A program made the position numbers and the translations under genes. Of a DNA stretch of 41,024 nucleotides, positions 32,712 to 41,024 are shown piece after piece; the stretch's first letter is position 1; each line of letters starts with the position of its first letter. Source of the stretch: Hyphomicrobiales bacterium (GTDB lineage Bacteria > Pseudomonadota > Alphaproteobacteria > Rhizobiales > JAJFHC01); contig JAJFHC010000110.1 of NCBI GenBank assembly GCA_021775835.1, positions 1-41,024 on the forward strand, in the 5' to 3' direction. Under the pieces are notes generated by a model. It worked only from the letters and a program-made list of their open reading frames with translations, searched no databases and had not been told where the DNA came from.

Positions 32712-33191
32712 TCAGTCGACGGGCGGCAGCGGCAGGGTGTTGGTGTACTTGATCTGTTTCAAGGCAAAACTCGACTGAATGCTGGCCACTCCATCGATGC
32801 GCGTCAGTTTTTCCTTGAGGAAGCGTTCGTAGGCTGAAAGATCGGCGGTAACCACCCGCAGAAGATAATCCCGTGAACCGGTCATCAGGTAGCATTCGAG
32901 CACTTCTGGGTGCCTGCTGACCTCCCGATCAAACTTGTCGAGTTCCTCTTCGCGTTGACGTTCAAGCTGGATCGACACGAAGACGCTGACCGGCAGCCCC
33001 ACTTTTTCCTGATCGACCAGCGCCACATAACGGTCGATGACGCCGGCGCTCTCGAGGTTGCGCAGCCGCCGCAGACAGGGAGACGGGCTCAGCCCCACAC
33101 GTTCTGCCAGTTCCGAATTGGTCAACCTGGCGTCAGCTTGGAGCTCACTGAGGATTTTTCTGTCAATTTTGTCGAGGCGGATTTTTGGCAT
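32712..33191 (-). CDS. Lrp/AsnC family transcriptional regulator
   Basis: 159 residues. The N-terminal helix-turn-helix 'IRLDKIDRKILSELQADARL' to 'TNSELAERVGLSPSPCLRRL' is typical. The C-terminal RAM ligand-binding domain carries 'VLECYLMTGSRDYLLRVVTA' and 'DGVASIQSSFALKQIKYTNT'. I start at the ATG at 33191 (MPKIRLDK), since the 21 upstream codons are not family-like. It is divergent from the E1 ketoacid dehydrogenase gene. The arrangement recalls Pseudomonas putida mdeR, an Lrp-type activator of methionine breakdown next to mdeB, a 2-oxobutyrate dehydrogenase E1. A palindrome between the two genes may be its operator. Confidence 0.93.
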   Translation of the reverse strand: MPKIRLDKIDRKILSELQADARLTNSELAERVGLSPSPCLRRLRNLESAGVIDRYVALVDQEKVGLPVSVFVSIQLERQREEELDKFDREVSRHPEVLECYLMTGSRDYLLRVVTADLSAYERFLKEKLTRIDGVASIQSSFALKQIKYTNTLPLPPVD

Positions 33192-33256
33192 AATCAAGAT
33201 GTCTCTTCGTCGAATACTTCTGTGATGTGCTGATATTGATGTCGAACTTAGCAAGA

Positions 33257-33273
33257 ATGGCAGAAACTGCCAT
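33257..33273. promoter_or_regulatory. Perfect palindrome in the Lrp-E1 divergent promoter region
   Basis: ATGGCAG-AAA-CTGCCAT is a perfect 7-3-7 inverted repeat, 66 bases upstream of the Lrp start and 58 bases upstream of the E1 start. A TATAGT at 33285-33290 could be the E1 -10 box, which would place the palindrome over the -35 region. Lrp/AsnC regulators often bind such short dyads, so it is a candidate operator. Confidence 0.6.
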
Positions 33274-33330
33274 GAGAAACTTTGTATAGTCCCAAAAAGT
33301 CAATGACGCCCGACCTGGAGCCTGAGAGCG

Positions 33331-35721
33331 ATGAAAACCAATGCGGAACTGAGCATTCTGGAGGACCTTGAGCGCAAGGTTCTGTGGCTGTCTTCGTGGA
33401 CAATCCACAATGCAAATCATGTGCGAACCAGTGACGACGGCCTCAAGGTGGGCGGCCATCAGGCCTCAAGCGCGTCGTTGTCGACAATCCTTTCGGCACT
33501 CTATTTTGCAATCCTGAAGCCGCAGGACCGGATCGCCGTCAAGCCGCACGCAAGCCCCATATTTCATGCGATCCAGTACCTGCTCGGCAACCAGACCCAG
33601 GCAAAACTCGAGAATTTTCGAGGGTTAGGGGGCGCCCAATCCTATCCCTCGCGCACCAAGGACACCGACGACGTCGATTTCTCCACCGGATCAGTGGGTC
33701 TCGGCGTCGCCATGACGGCATTCGCCAGCATGGTTCAGGACTACATCCAGGCCAAGGAACAAAACCCTGACTGGCCTGAAGGCCGAATGATCGCCGTTCT
33801 GGGAGACGCCGAACTCGACGAAGGCAACATCTACGAGGCGTTACTTGAGGGCTGGAAGCACGATCTCCGGAACTGCTGGTGGATCGTGGATTACAATCGC
33901 CAGAGCCTTGATGCGGTCATCAGCGACCGGCTTTTTTCCAAGATGCAGAATGTCTTTCTCAACATGGGTTGGGATGTGATTGCCATCAAATTCGGCAAGC
34001 AGCAGGAACAGGCCTTTAAGCAAGCCGGCGGTGAACATCTGCGCGATTGGATCGACAATTGTCCCAACACACTCTATTCCGCGCTCACATTCGAAGGCGC
34101 CATCGCGTGGCGCACGCAGCTTGAGACGGACCTGGCGGATCACCCTGACACGCTGGAAATCGTAAACGCTCTGGACGACGACGCGCTTTACGGCCTGATG
34201 ACGGATCTTGGCGGCCATTGCATGGAAACCGTCCTGGAAGCCTTCCGTTCCGTTGACCACAGCCGACCGGTCTGCTTCATCGCCTACACCATTAAGGGAC
34301 ACGGGTTGCCGCTTGCCGGACACAAGGACAATCACGCCGGCCTCATGTCGCCGGGCCAGATCGATCAACTCAAGACGTCAATGGGAATCTCCGAGGGCGA
34401 GGAATGGAACCGGTTTGAAGGGTTGCTACACCCACCGGCCACCATCGAGCGGTTTCTTGAACGTGTCGAGTTCAACCAGAAAGGCACCCGCCGTCTGACG
34501 GCACCCACAGTCCCGGTCGGCCCTTTGCCGCTGCCCCCCATTCGTGGCGCCATGTCGACACAGGAAGGTTTCGGGAAGATCCTGGCAGAAATTGCCCGGC
34601 AAAAGACCGACCTTGCCCGTCACATCGTCACGACATCTCCGGACGTCACCGTCTCGACCAATCTCGGCGGCTGGGTCAACCGGCGTGGCGTGTTCTCCAA
34701 GACGCCCGAAGAGGATGTTTTTCAGACCCGGAAACTGATGTCCACGCAACGTTGGCATTCCGGACCCGATGGCCAGCACCTGGAACTGGGCATCGCCGAA
34801 AACAACCTCTTCATCCTGTTGGCAGCGCTTGGCCTGTCACATACCCTGTTTGGCGAACGCATCCTGCCCATCGGCACACTCTACGATCCGTTCATCCAGC
34901 GCGGCCTCGATGCCCTCAACTACGCCTGCTATCAGGATGCCCGTTTCATCGTGGTCGCAACCCCGTCAGGCATCACCTTGGCGCCGGAAGGCGGTGCCCA
35001 TCAATCCATATCGACCCCGCTCATCGGCATGGCCCAGGATGGCCTGGCAACGTTTGAACCGGCATTTGTCGATGAACTGGCGGTCATCATGGAGTGGGCC
35101 CTCGACTACATCCAGCGCGAGCCTGTGGACAGCGGCGACGACGGCTGGTTGCGGGACCGGGATGGCGGCTCGGTGTACCTGCGGCTCTCGACGAAGGCCT
35201 TGGATCAGCTTGCTCGTCCGATGGAAAGCGACCTGAAGGACAACATCATCAATGGCGGCTACTGGCTTCGACCGCCCTCTGAAGGCGCCCAACTGGCAAT
35301 CGTCTACTCCGGCGTCGTTGCCGAGGAAGCCGCGTCCGCGCTTGGTGAAATCCTGCCGATAGCCCCTGGCGCCGGCCTCCTGGCGGTGACCTCCGCCGAC
35401 CGCCTCAATGCTGGATGGACGGCCGCACAGACCGCGCGCCAGCACGGACACCCGGACGCCCTGTCTCATGTGGAACACCTGCTTGGGCCCCTTGACCGCA
35501 ACGCCCAGATCGTCACGGTCCAGGACGGCCACCCTGCCGCTCTGTCATGGATCGGCGGCGTACGCGGCCACAAGGTGCAATCCCTGGGCATTGAGCATTT
35601 CGGGCAAACCGGTACGATTGATGACCTCTACGCCCACTACCGGATCGACAAGCAGGCCATCGTGGAGGCCTGCCGCGCGGCGCTGCCGCGCAGCCGGGTG
35701 AGTGGTGAAAAGGCAATCTGA
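33331..35721 (+). CDS. Homodimeric pyruvate/2-oxobutyrate dehydrogenase E1-like (transketolase family)
   Basis: A 796-residue thiamine-diphosphate enzyme related to AceE. Substrate-side His residues are in 'SWTIHNANHVRTSDDGLKVG' and 'AVKPHASPIFHAIQYLLG'. The ThDP/Mg motif is 'AVLGDAELDEGNIYEALLEG' to 'CWWIVDYNRQSLD'. The pyrimidine-binding domain contains 'HLELGIAENNLFILLAALGL' and 'ITLAPEGGAHQSISTPLIGM'. It is about 90 residues shorter than E. coli AceE, as in MdeB-like proteins. No E2 or E3 gene is in the window, so it must use partners made elsewhere or act alone. It is divergent from the Lrp regulator, which probably controls it. GGAG/GAGAG sites precede the ATG. Confidence 0.88.
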   Translation: MKTNAELSILEDLERKVLWLSSWTIHNANHVRTSDDGLKVGGHQASSASLSTILSALYFAILKPQDRIAVKPHASPIFHAIQYLLGNQTQAKLENFRGLGGAQSYPSRTKDTDDVDFSTGSVGLGVAMTAFASMVQDYIQAKEQNPDWPEGRMIAVLGDAELDEGNIYEALLEGWKHDLRNCWWIVDYNRQSLDAVISDRLFSKMQNVFLNMGWDVIAIKFGKQQEQAFKQAGGEHLRDWIDNCPNTLYSALTFEGAIAWRTQLETDLADHPDTLEIVNALDDDALYGLMTDLGGHCMETVLEAFRSVDHSRPVCFIAYTIKGHGLPLAGHKDNHAGLMSPGQIDQLKTSMGISEGEEWNRFEGLLHPPATIERFLERVEFNQKGTRRLTAPTVPVGPLPLPPIRGAMSTQEGFGKILAEIARQKTDLARHIVTTSPDVTVSTNLGGWVNRRGVFSKTPEEDVFQTRKLMSTQRWHSGPDGQHLELGIAENNLFILLAALGLSHTLFGERILPIGTLYDPFIQRGLDALNYACYQDARFIVVATPSGITLAPEGGAHQSISTPLIGMAQDGLATFEPAFVDELAVIMEWALDYIQREPVDSGDDGWLRDRDGGSVYLRLSTKALDQLARPMESDLKDNIINGGYWLRPPSEGAQLAIVYSGVVAEEAASALGEILPIAPGAGLLAVTSADRLNAGWTAAQTARQHGHPDALSHVEHLLGPLDRNAQIVTVQDGHPAALSWIGGVRGHKVQSLGIEHFGQTGTIDDLYAHYRIDKQAIVEACRAALPRSRVSGEKAI

Positions 35722-35778
35722 TACCGGAATTCAACTGCCGTCGCATGCTTATTCATCAGCACACAGACTGGGCGTCAC

Positions 35779-35811
35779 AAAAAATGACCCCCGCGAAACG
35801 CGTCGCGGGGG
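35779..35811 (-). terminator. Rho-independent terminator of the liv operon
   Basis: On the minus strand CCCCCGCG, loop ACGCGTTT and CGCGGGGG (35811 to 35788) are followed by TCATTTTTT, ending 36 bases after the livK stop. The stem is a perfect 8 bp of G and C. It also separates livK from the convergent E1 gene. Confidence 0.88.
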
Positions 35812-35846
35812 CCTTCAGACTTTAAGTCAGCGTAATCCAGGAAGAC

Positions 35847-37055
35847 TTACTTGAGAAGTTTTCTGGACCATTTCCCGTCGGGACCGACAACGTTCAGGCT
35901 GAACAGGCCGGTGACGTCACCGTTCTTGTCAAAATCGTTGACGCCGGCAGCCCCCTCGTAATTGATGTCCTTGCCTTCCGCGATCAGCTTCTTGGCTTTC
36001 GCCCACTCACCGGGACGAATGACTTCGCCTTCCGGACCGGCAACGGCACGAAGCGCTGCAGGGATCTTCGACCGATCGGCTGATCCTGCCTTCTCGATGG
36101 CCAGAGCCATCAGGAAGGTTACGTCGTAACCATGAGCCGCATAAGGTGCTGCTGGGTCACCGCCAGTTGCCTTGTAGGCATCGGCGAAAGCCTTGTAGGA
36201 CGCATCATCGGGATCGGAGGCAGCTTGCGTGATCCAGAGCTTGTCACGCAGGTTGTCGGCGCCCAACTGTGCAATCACGGATACATCGAACATGCCGTCA
36301 GCGGCATAGAACTTATTGAACAGGCCATTTTCCAGGCTGTTTTTGATGATCGCGATGCCGCTTGACCCGTAATACGCAAACAGAATGAGAGCTTCCGGGC
36401 TGCCTTGAGAAAGGGTCGACATTTCAGAGCGATACGACGCCTTGTTAGGTTCATGGGCCTGGTTGGCCGTGACAGTGCCGCCCAGTTTCTTGTACTCGGC
36501 TTCAAAGACCTTCGCGATGCCGGCATTGTAGTCGTCGTTCGAATAGGTCATGGCGACCTTCTTCAACCCCGCTTCCATGACCAGCCGTGCGATTTCCGCA
36601 CCCTGATAGGCATCGGAGGCTGCTGCACGGAACACGGTGTCCTTGTCGTCCAGCTCAGAAATTGTCGGTGCCGTTGCCGAGTCGGAAATCACCGTGACAC
36701 CGGCCGGAATGGTCACCGAAGACACCATGCCGTTGGTGGCGCCGGAACAACTTGGGCCCACGATGCCCACGACCTGTTCCACGTTCACAAGCTTGTTGCC
36801 GGCATCGACGGCCGCTTTCGGATCGCATGCCGAGTCGGCCACGACCATTTTCATCGTGTCGCCTTTTAGCAGGCCACCATTGGCATTCACATTGTCGGCG
36901 GCAAGTTGACGGCCCGCGACGATGGCAGCCACCAGTTCCGCGATTGGGCCGGTTACACCACCGGCTGATCCGACTTTGATGTCGGCAGCATTGGCAGAAA
37001 CCGACAGCATGGCGACCGCCGACGCGGCCAGAGCCAAACGTTTCAAAATGTACAT
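35847..37055 (-). CDS. livK: Branched-chain amino acid/amide ABC transporter substrate-binding protein
   Basis: 402 residues with a clear signal peptide 'MYILKRLALAASAVAMLSVS' and cleavage after ANA. The mature part is a type I periplasmic binding protein: 'IKVGSAGGVTGPIAELVAAI', 'QVVGIVGPSCSGATNGMVSS' and 'KKVAMTYSNDDYNAGIAKVF'. A GGAGAGGAG site lies upstream of the ATG. It would deliver an amino acid, amide or similar solute to the LivHM/GF complex. As last gene of the operon and followed by a strong terminator, it may also be expressed from its own promoter in the 139-base gap before it. The solute is not readable. Confidence 0.93.
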   Translation of the reverse strand: MYILKRLALAASAVAMLSVSANAADIKVGSAGGVTGPIAELVAAIVAGRQLAADNVNANGGLLKGDTMKMVVADSACDPKAAVDAGNKLVNVEQVVGIVGPSCSGATNGMVSSVTIPAGVTVISDSATAPTISELDDKDTVFRAAASDAYQGAEIARLVMEAGLKKVAMTYSNDDYNAGIAKVFEAEYKKLGGTVTANQAHEPNKASYRSEMSTLSQGSPEALILFAYYGSSGIAIIKNSLENGLFNKFYAADGMFDVSVIAQLGADNLRDKLWITQAASDPDDASYKAFADAYKATGGDPAAPYAAHGYDVTFLMALAIEKAGSADRSKIPAALRAVAGPEGEVIRPGEWAKAKKLIAEGKDINYEGAAGVNDFDKNGDVTGLFSLNVVGPDGKWSRKLLK

Positions 37056-37194
37056 ATGGGAGTACTCCTCTCCTGGTTGTGTGGTGCGTTTTGCTTCTCA
37101 CCACTTGGGGATAAACGTGACCTGTCGGGCGGGAATGTCAACAATTTGGTTGCTCTTTCATTGCCGCCATGACGGTTCGTGTTTGGCGACCCGA

Positions 37195-38148
37195 TCACGT
37201 TTCAGTTGAGCGACCCGGCGAGGGTCGCTTTTCAGGCAGAATTCCTTGCGGAAACTTCTGCAGGAAATATTGCAGGGCCAGCCCGATCATGAAGATCCGG
37301 ACATAAGCCACCCGCACGGACAACTCGTCCGGCAGCCTGCTGGACAGTATCTCGGACGCCGACCAGACCGTCCACATCAATACAGCGCCGAGTATGGCAC
37401 CCTTGTTGTTGGCACTGCCGCCAACGATCAGCATCACCCAGACAAGAAATGTCGCAAGCAGCGGATCGGTCGTGTTCGGGTCGACGAACTTCAGGTAGTG
37501 CGCCATAAGCGCCCCGGCGAGTGCCATGATCATGCACCCGATGACAAAACCTTCCATGCGAAAATTCTCGACGTTCTTGCCAGCGGCCCGGGCGGAGGGT
37601 TCACTCTCCCGGATCGCTGTCATGACGCGCCCCCAGGGCGATTTCCGGGCGACTTCAACAAGCACGTAGACAATCGCGACGATCGCAATGACCAAGAGCA
37701 GGAAACCGATGTGGTTCCAGGGCTCAGGCAGGGACTCAAAGGGCTTGGGAATCTGCGACACCCCGCGTGGACCGTTCGTCGCCCAGGCTTCCGTTTTCAG
37801 GATCAGTCGGAAGATTTCCGCAATCCCGATCGTCGAAATGGCCAGGTAATCACTCCGCAACCTCAGACAGACCTTGCCGACAAGATAGGCAATGATGCCC
37901 GAAACGATCATTGCCGCCACGAAGCCCACGGCATAGGGCATCTCGTAACCGCCAATATGACGGTGTGTGGCAGCCGTCGTCAGTAAGGCCGACGTGTAGG
38001 CGCCGATGCCAAAGAAACCGGCAATACCGGCATTGAACAACCCGGCAAACCCCCACTGGACATTAAGCCCCAGTGTCAGCACCGCGTAGATGCCGCCCAT
38101 GGTAAGGAGCGAAATAACATAGAGGCCGTATCCATACATCTGGTCCAT
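37195..38148 (-). CDS. livM: Branched-chain amino acid ABC transporter permease, LivM type
   Basis: A 317-residue inner-membrane permease with about eight to ten hydrophobic segments. It begins 'MDQMYGYGLYVISLLTMGGI', continues 'VLTLGLNVQWGFAGLFNAGI' (the LivM GxxGxFxxG region) and contains the EAA-like cytoplasmic loop 'AIRESEPSARAAGKNVENFR' that contacts the ATPases. The C-terminus is hydrophilic. It begins 1 base after the livH stop, so the two are coupled. Confidence 0.94.
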   Translation of the reverse strand: MDQMYGYGLYVISLLTMGGIYAVLTLGLNVQWGFAGLFNAGIAGFFGIGAYTSALLTTAATHRHIGGYEMPYAVGFVAAMIVSGIIAYLVGKVCLRLRSDYLAISTIGIAEIFRLILKTEAWATNGPRGVSQIPKPFESLPEPWNHIGFLLLVIAIVAIVYVLVEVARKSPWGRVMTAIRESEPSARAAGKNVENFRMEGFVIGCMIMALAGALMAHYLKFVDPNTTDPLLATFLVWVMLIVGGSANNKGAILGAVLMWTVWSASEILSSRLPDELSVRVAYVRIFMIGLALQYFLQKFPQGILPEKRPSPGRSTET

Positions 38149-38149
38149 G

Positions 38150-39040
38150 TCAGAATACCTTACCCTTGAACAGGCCCGAAGGTCGCCAGATCAGCATGCC
38201 GATCATGATCGCAAACGCGACCCCGGCCTTGTAGCTGGGGTTGAGCAGAGGTTCATTTCCAATCCAGTGATAGGTCGAAACCTCTTCTGCCAGGCCGATA
38301 ATCAGCCCGCCAACCAACGCGCCATAGGGCCGCCCGACCCCCCCAAGGATCGCTGCAGCAAAAATCGGCAGCAAGAGCTTGAAGCCCATACGGGTGTCCA
38401 CATGCGTGTCAACCGCCAGGAACACGCCGGCCGCGCACGCCAGTGCGGCACCCACGATCCAGGTTGCCATGACCACTTTTTCGGTATCGATCCCCGTCAG
38501 CCTTGCAAGCTCCGGTGAATCCGACATCGCCCGCATGGCCTTGCCGATCTTGGTGTAAGTCAACAGGTAGTGGACGGCAAACATCAGGACAATGGCACAT
38601 CCCATGATCATCATGTGTTTGGGAGATATCCTCAGGAAGTCGCCGATGATAACGGGCATCTGGATTCCGGGAAGCACCGACTTGAGCTGGACTCCCCAGA
38701 AGAACTGGATCACGGACCGGATCATCAGCATCAGACCGAAGGATGCGACCACAAGCATGACCACGGGAGCAGAGCGAAGCGGCTTGTAGAAACCCCGATC
38801 GATGGCAAGTGCACTCAAGACCGTAAGTACCATGGCCACCGGCATGACCACCAGAGGATGCAGCCCCGTCAACTGCACCAGCGACCAGGAGAAATAGACA
38901 CCGAGCGTCATGATCTCGCCATGGGCAAAATTGGCGAACCTCAGGATGACGAAAGTCAGGGTGATGCCGATCGCCCCCAGCGCATAGATACTGCCAAGCA
39001 CGAGACCGGGAATGAGATAGAAATTGATGAACTCTCCCAT
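38150..39040 (-). CDS. livH: Branched-chain amino acid ABC transporter permease, LivH type
   Basis: A 296-residue inner-membrane permease. Its start 'IPGLVLGSIYALGAIGITLT', then 'VILRFANFAHGEIMTLGVYF' (the LivH NFAHGE motif) and the ATPase-contact loop 'AMRAMSDSPELARLTGIDTE' are typical. 'FAAAILGGVGRPYGALVGGL' is the conserved late segment. The start overlaps the livF stop by one base (TAATG). Confidence 0.95.
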   Translation of the reverse strand: MGEFINFYLIPGLVLGSIYALGAIGITLTFVILRFANFAHGEIMTLGVYFSWSLVQLTGLHPLVVMPVAMVLTVLSALAIDRGFYKPLRSAPVVMLVVASFGLMLMIRSVIQFFWGVQLKSVLPGIQMPVIIGDFLRISPKHMMIMGCAIVLMFAVHYLLTYTKIGKAMRAMSDSPELARLTGIDTEKVVMATWIVGAALACAAGVFLAVDTHVDTRMGFKLLLPIFAAAILGGVGRPYGALVGGLIIGLAEEVSTYHWIGNEPLLNPSYKAGVAFAIMIGMLIWRPSGLFKGKVF

Positions 39041-39783
39041 TATGTCCCGTTTCCGTTTTCCTGTTTCCCGGCGGCACTACCTCCCCCCAGGAACATCTCT
39101 GCAACCTCGGGATCGTCAAGCAACTGGCGCCCCGATCCCTCGAACTTGTTCTTGCCGTCCACCAGAACATACCCCCGGTCGGCGATCCCCAGTGCCTGCT
39201 TGGCATTCTGTTCGACCATAAGAATTGGGACACCGGTATCGTTTATGGTCCGTACGATCGAGAATATCTCGCCGCGGAACTTTGGTGAGAGTCCGGCTGT
39301 CGGCTCATCCAGCAGCAGGATCTTCGGCTCCAGCATGAGGGCCTTGCCCATGGCTACCATCTGCCGCTGGCCGCCCGACAGCGTACCGGCCGTCTGCCTA
39401 CGTTTCTCCGCCAGGGGCGGGAACATTTTATAGACTTCCGCCAGCCGCGGTCGAAAGTCATCCTCACGAACAAAGGCTCCCATCTCTAGGTTCTCCTCGA
39501 CCGTGAGGCTGGGAAAGATGTTCGAGGTCTGCGGCACATAACACACGCCGTGGCGCACCACCTGTTCCGGCGGCATATTGGTGATCTCGTTGCCATCGAG
39601 CAAAACCGCGCCATCGGTCAGGTTGAGTAACCCGAACACGGCTTTCATGGCCGTTGACTTGCCGGCACCATTGGGTCCGATGATGACCACGATCTCACCG
39701 GCATCCACATGCATCGACACGCCATGCAGTATGTGCGTGTCGCCGTAGCCGCCAATCACTGCGCTAAGTTCAAGAACCGCCAT
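39040..39783 (-). CDS. livF: Branched-chain amino acid ABC transporter ATPase, LivF type
   Basis: About 247 residues. Walker A is 'VVIIGPNGAGKSTAMKAVFG', the Q-loop region is 'GVCYVPQTSNIFPSLTVEEN', the signature 'GTLSGGQRQMVAMGKALM' and Walker B 'PKILLLDEPTAGLSPKF'. All ABC motifs are intact. A GTG lies directly before the ATG; I use the ATG at 39783, which overlaps the livG stop (TGATG). It pairs with LivG to drive the transporter. Confidence 0.95.
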   Translation of the reverse strand: MAVLELSAVIGGYGDTHILHGVSMHVDAGEIVVIIGPNGAGKSTAMKAVFGLLNLTDGAVLLDGNEITNMPPEQVVRHGVCYVPQTSNIFPSLTVEENLEMGAFVREDDFRPRLAEVYKMFPPLAEKRRQTAGTLSGGQRQMVAMGKALMLEPKILLLDEPTAGLSPKFRGEIFSIVRTINDTGVPILMVEQNAKQALGIADRGYVLVDGKNKFEGSGRQLLDDPEVAEMFLGGGSAAGKQENGNGT

Positions 39784-40547
39784 CACTCGTCCTCGCCGCC
39801 GCCCAGATAGGCATCCAGAACCCGCGGGTCGCGCCTCACCTCTTCCATGGTCCCCTGCATCAAGACCGTGCCTTCAGCCAGCACGATCACCGGGTCGCAG
39901 AGGCTGGCAATCAGATCCATGTCGTGTTCGATCACGCAGAACGTATATCCCCTCTCCTGCCTGAGCCGGGAAATCATCTCACGGATCTTGAGCAGCAGAG
40001 TCGGATTGACGCCCGCACCCGGCTCGTCGAGCAACACCAGCTTGGCGTCGGTCATCATTGTACGTCCGAGTTCCAGAAGCTTCTTCTGTCCTCCCGACAG
40101 ATTACCCGCCTGCTCGTCGCGAAGATGGGAAATCGACAGGAATTCAAGCGCGTCTTCCGCCTTCTTCATCACCTCGCTTTCACGGCGCGCCACACTGCCG
40201 CGCGCCAGCCAGTTGTTGAAGATATGCTCACCGGGCTGATCCGGCGGCACCACCATCAAGTTCTCCAGAACCGTCATTTTTGCGAATTCGTGCGGGATCT
40301 GAAATGTGCGGACAATACCGCGGTGGAACATCTTGTAAGTCGGCAGTCCCGTGATCTCGCTGCCTTGGAAGACGATACGTCCCGACGACGGGCGCTCTTC
40401 GCCCGCGATCATGTTGAAGGTTGTTGTCTTGCCCGCGCCATTTGGGCCAATGAGGCCAGTAATGGTCCCCTCTTCAATTGAAAAACTGCAATCCCTGACA
40501 GCCTGCACGCCGCCGAAATTCTTGTTCAAGCCTTCAATCTCGAGCAC
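39783..40547 (-). CDS. livG: Branched-chain amino acid ABC transporter ATPase, LivG type
   Basis: 254 residues starting at GTG (40547). Walker A is 'GLIGPNGAGKTTTFNMIAGE', then 'IVRTFQIPHEFAKMTVLENL', the signature 'GNLSGGQKKLLELGRTMM' and Walker B 'AKLVLLDEPGAGVNPTL'. The long insert after the Q-loop and the C-terminal 'VLAEGTVLMQGTMEEVRRDP' block are LivG features. A nearby ATG at 40551 is out of frame and stops at once, so GTG is the start. This is the first gene of the liv operon as seen here, about 200 bases downstream of the Ldh gene. Confidence 0.94.
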   Translation of the reverse strand: MLEIEGLNKNFGGVQAVRDCSFSIEEGTITGLIGPNGAGKTTTFNMIAGEERPSSGRIVFQGSEITGLPTYKMFHRGIVRTFQIPHEFAKMTVLENLMVVPPDQPGEHIFNNWLARGSVARRESEVMKKAEDALEFLSISHLRDEQAGNLSGGQKKLLELGRTMMTDAKLVLLDEPGAGVNPTLLLKIREMISRLRQERGYTFCVIEHDMDLIASLCDPVIVLAEGTVLMQGTMEEVRRDPRVLDAYLGGGEDE

Positions 40548-40750
40548 TCATGGACCCCTGTCTGAATGGCCTATTGTTCTTCAGCTCTATCGTTGCGAGG
40601 TCTCCGCCGTCCCCCCGGCACGCCTCGAATTCGGAGGATAACGGCATGGGCCCGGGTTTTCCAGCTAAGAGTTCGGATACGGTGATGCCGGTTGATGCTA
40701 ATCCACCGTTCTTGAATCCAGGCACCACCGCGGAGGCTCCACCTTTCTCC

Positions 40751-41024
40751 TTACGCCGGTACCACTCCCAGATTCTTGGCGAGTGCCTGAATCTGCTCCC
40801 AAGTAGGCTTGGGCAGGGACACGCCGACAGCCGCATTTCGGACGTGGCTTTCGCGCTCACGCTCACCGGGGACTTCAACTTTCTCAAAACCGGGTGCCGG
40901 AGGGCAGGTGCGCAGTTCCTCGAGAATTTCTTCGGCGATCCTCTGAAACCGGCTGGTTTCGCTATACCTGGTCGCATCGATACAGATCAGAAGCCAGTTC
41001 ATCTCCGTCATCACCGGCCCCAAC
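40751..41024 (-). CDS. Ldh family malate/L-lactate-type dehydrogenase (partial, C-terminal 90 residues)
   Basis: The frame runs in from the right edge. The visible part has 'NWLLICIDATRYSETSRFQR', 'CPPAPGFEKVEVPGERERES' and the terminal 'LPKPTWEQIQALAKNLGV', which match the end of the NAD(P)-dependent Ldh_2 family (malate, lactate, ureidoglycolate or sulfolactate dehydrogenases). The PGE(R) motif near the end is characteristic. The active site is outside the window, so the substrate is unknown. It is upstream of livG on the same strand and may share a catabolic function with the transporter. Confidence 0.82.
   Translation of the reverse strand, partial: LGPVMTEMNWLLICIDATRYSETSRFQRIAEEILEELRTCPPAPGFEKVEVPGERERESHVRNAAVGVSLPKPTWEQIQALAKNLGVVPA

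Noticed and set aside
32704..32723. CCCGTCG/CGACGGG hairpin between the GNAT and Lrp genes
   Set aside because: It overlaps the end of the Lrp coding sequence and has no U-run on either strand; too weak to call a terminator.

Overview
The window reads as chromosomal DNA of an alphaproteobacterium. The evidence is moderately high GC, a form II carbon-monoxide-dehydrogenase-like gene set, a complete liv-type ABC operon, a FadE/FadI/FadJ beta-oxidation operon of the alphaproteobacterial type and Lrp-controlled ketoacid metabolism. I cannot name the order or genus from sequence alone. I found no rRNA, tRNA, CRISPR array, insertion sequence, integrase or phage gene. No gene-free stretch exceeds about 300 bases.

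Region by region. 1-8615 (minus strand) is a cox-type molybdenum hydroxylase operon, transcribed right to left: coxG, coxS, coxL, coxM, coxD, coxE, two separate XdhC domains, and a molybdopterin-binding maturation protein cut by the left edge. CoxL carries the form II active-site motif AYRGAGR, so the substrate need not be CO. The coxD (MoxR AAA+) frame is broken by an in-frame TAG. 8849-12615 (plus) holds an exported ankyrin protein, a GST, a cobalamin-independent methionine-synthase-like enzyme, a PDC-hydrolase-like amidohydrolase and a conserved unknown. 12735-14883 holds two glycosyltransferases, facing a DUF1194 von Willebrand protein. 15801-22472 (plus) holds a kynurenine-formamidase-like hydrolase and a fadE-fadI-fadJ operon. 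The thiolase there has no ATG, GTG or TTG at the N-terminus its family requires.

22635-29948 (plus) is the most unusual part. Two large, predicted-secreted proteins end in long arrays built from the octad H-x-K-x-x-S-x-x: 48 units in the first and 33 in the second. Both arrays use the same 27-residue (8+8+11) repeat and both are preceded by acidic linkers, but their N-terminal domains differ: peptidoglycan-binding-like in one, beta-propeller-like in the other. An exported protein of unknown family and pdxH lie between them. The second protein has a strong Shine-Dalgarno and an upstream nine-codon leader ORF whose stop overlaps its start. I recognise no described family for this repeat, and this locus is my candidate for a new system, probably at the cell envelope.

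30040-35721 is ketoacid and amino-acid metabolism: a Leu/Phe/Val/Glu-type dehydrogenase, an alpha/beta hydrolase, a GNAT acetyltransferase, and an Lrp/AsnC regulator divergent from a homodimeric pyruvate/2-oxobutyrate dehydrogenase E1, with a 17-bp palindrome between them. 35847-40547 (minus) is a livG-livF-livH-livM-livK branched-chain amino acid/amide ABC transporter closed by a clear terminator. The right edge cuts an Ldh-family malate/lactate-type dehydrogenase.
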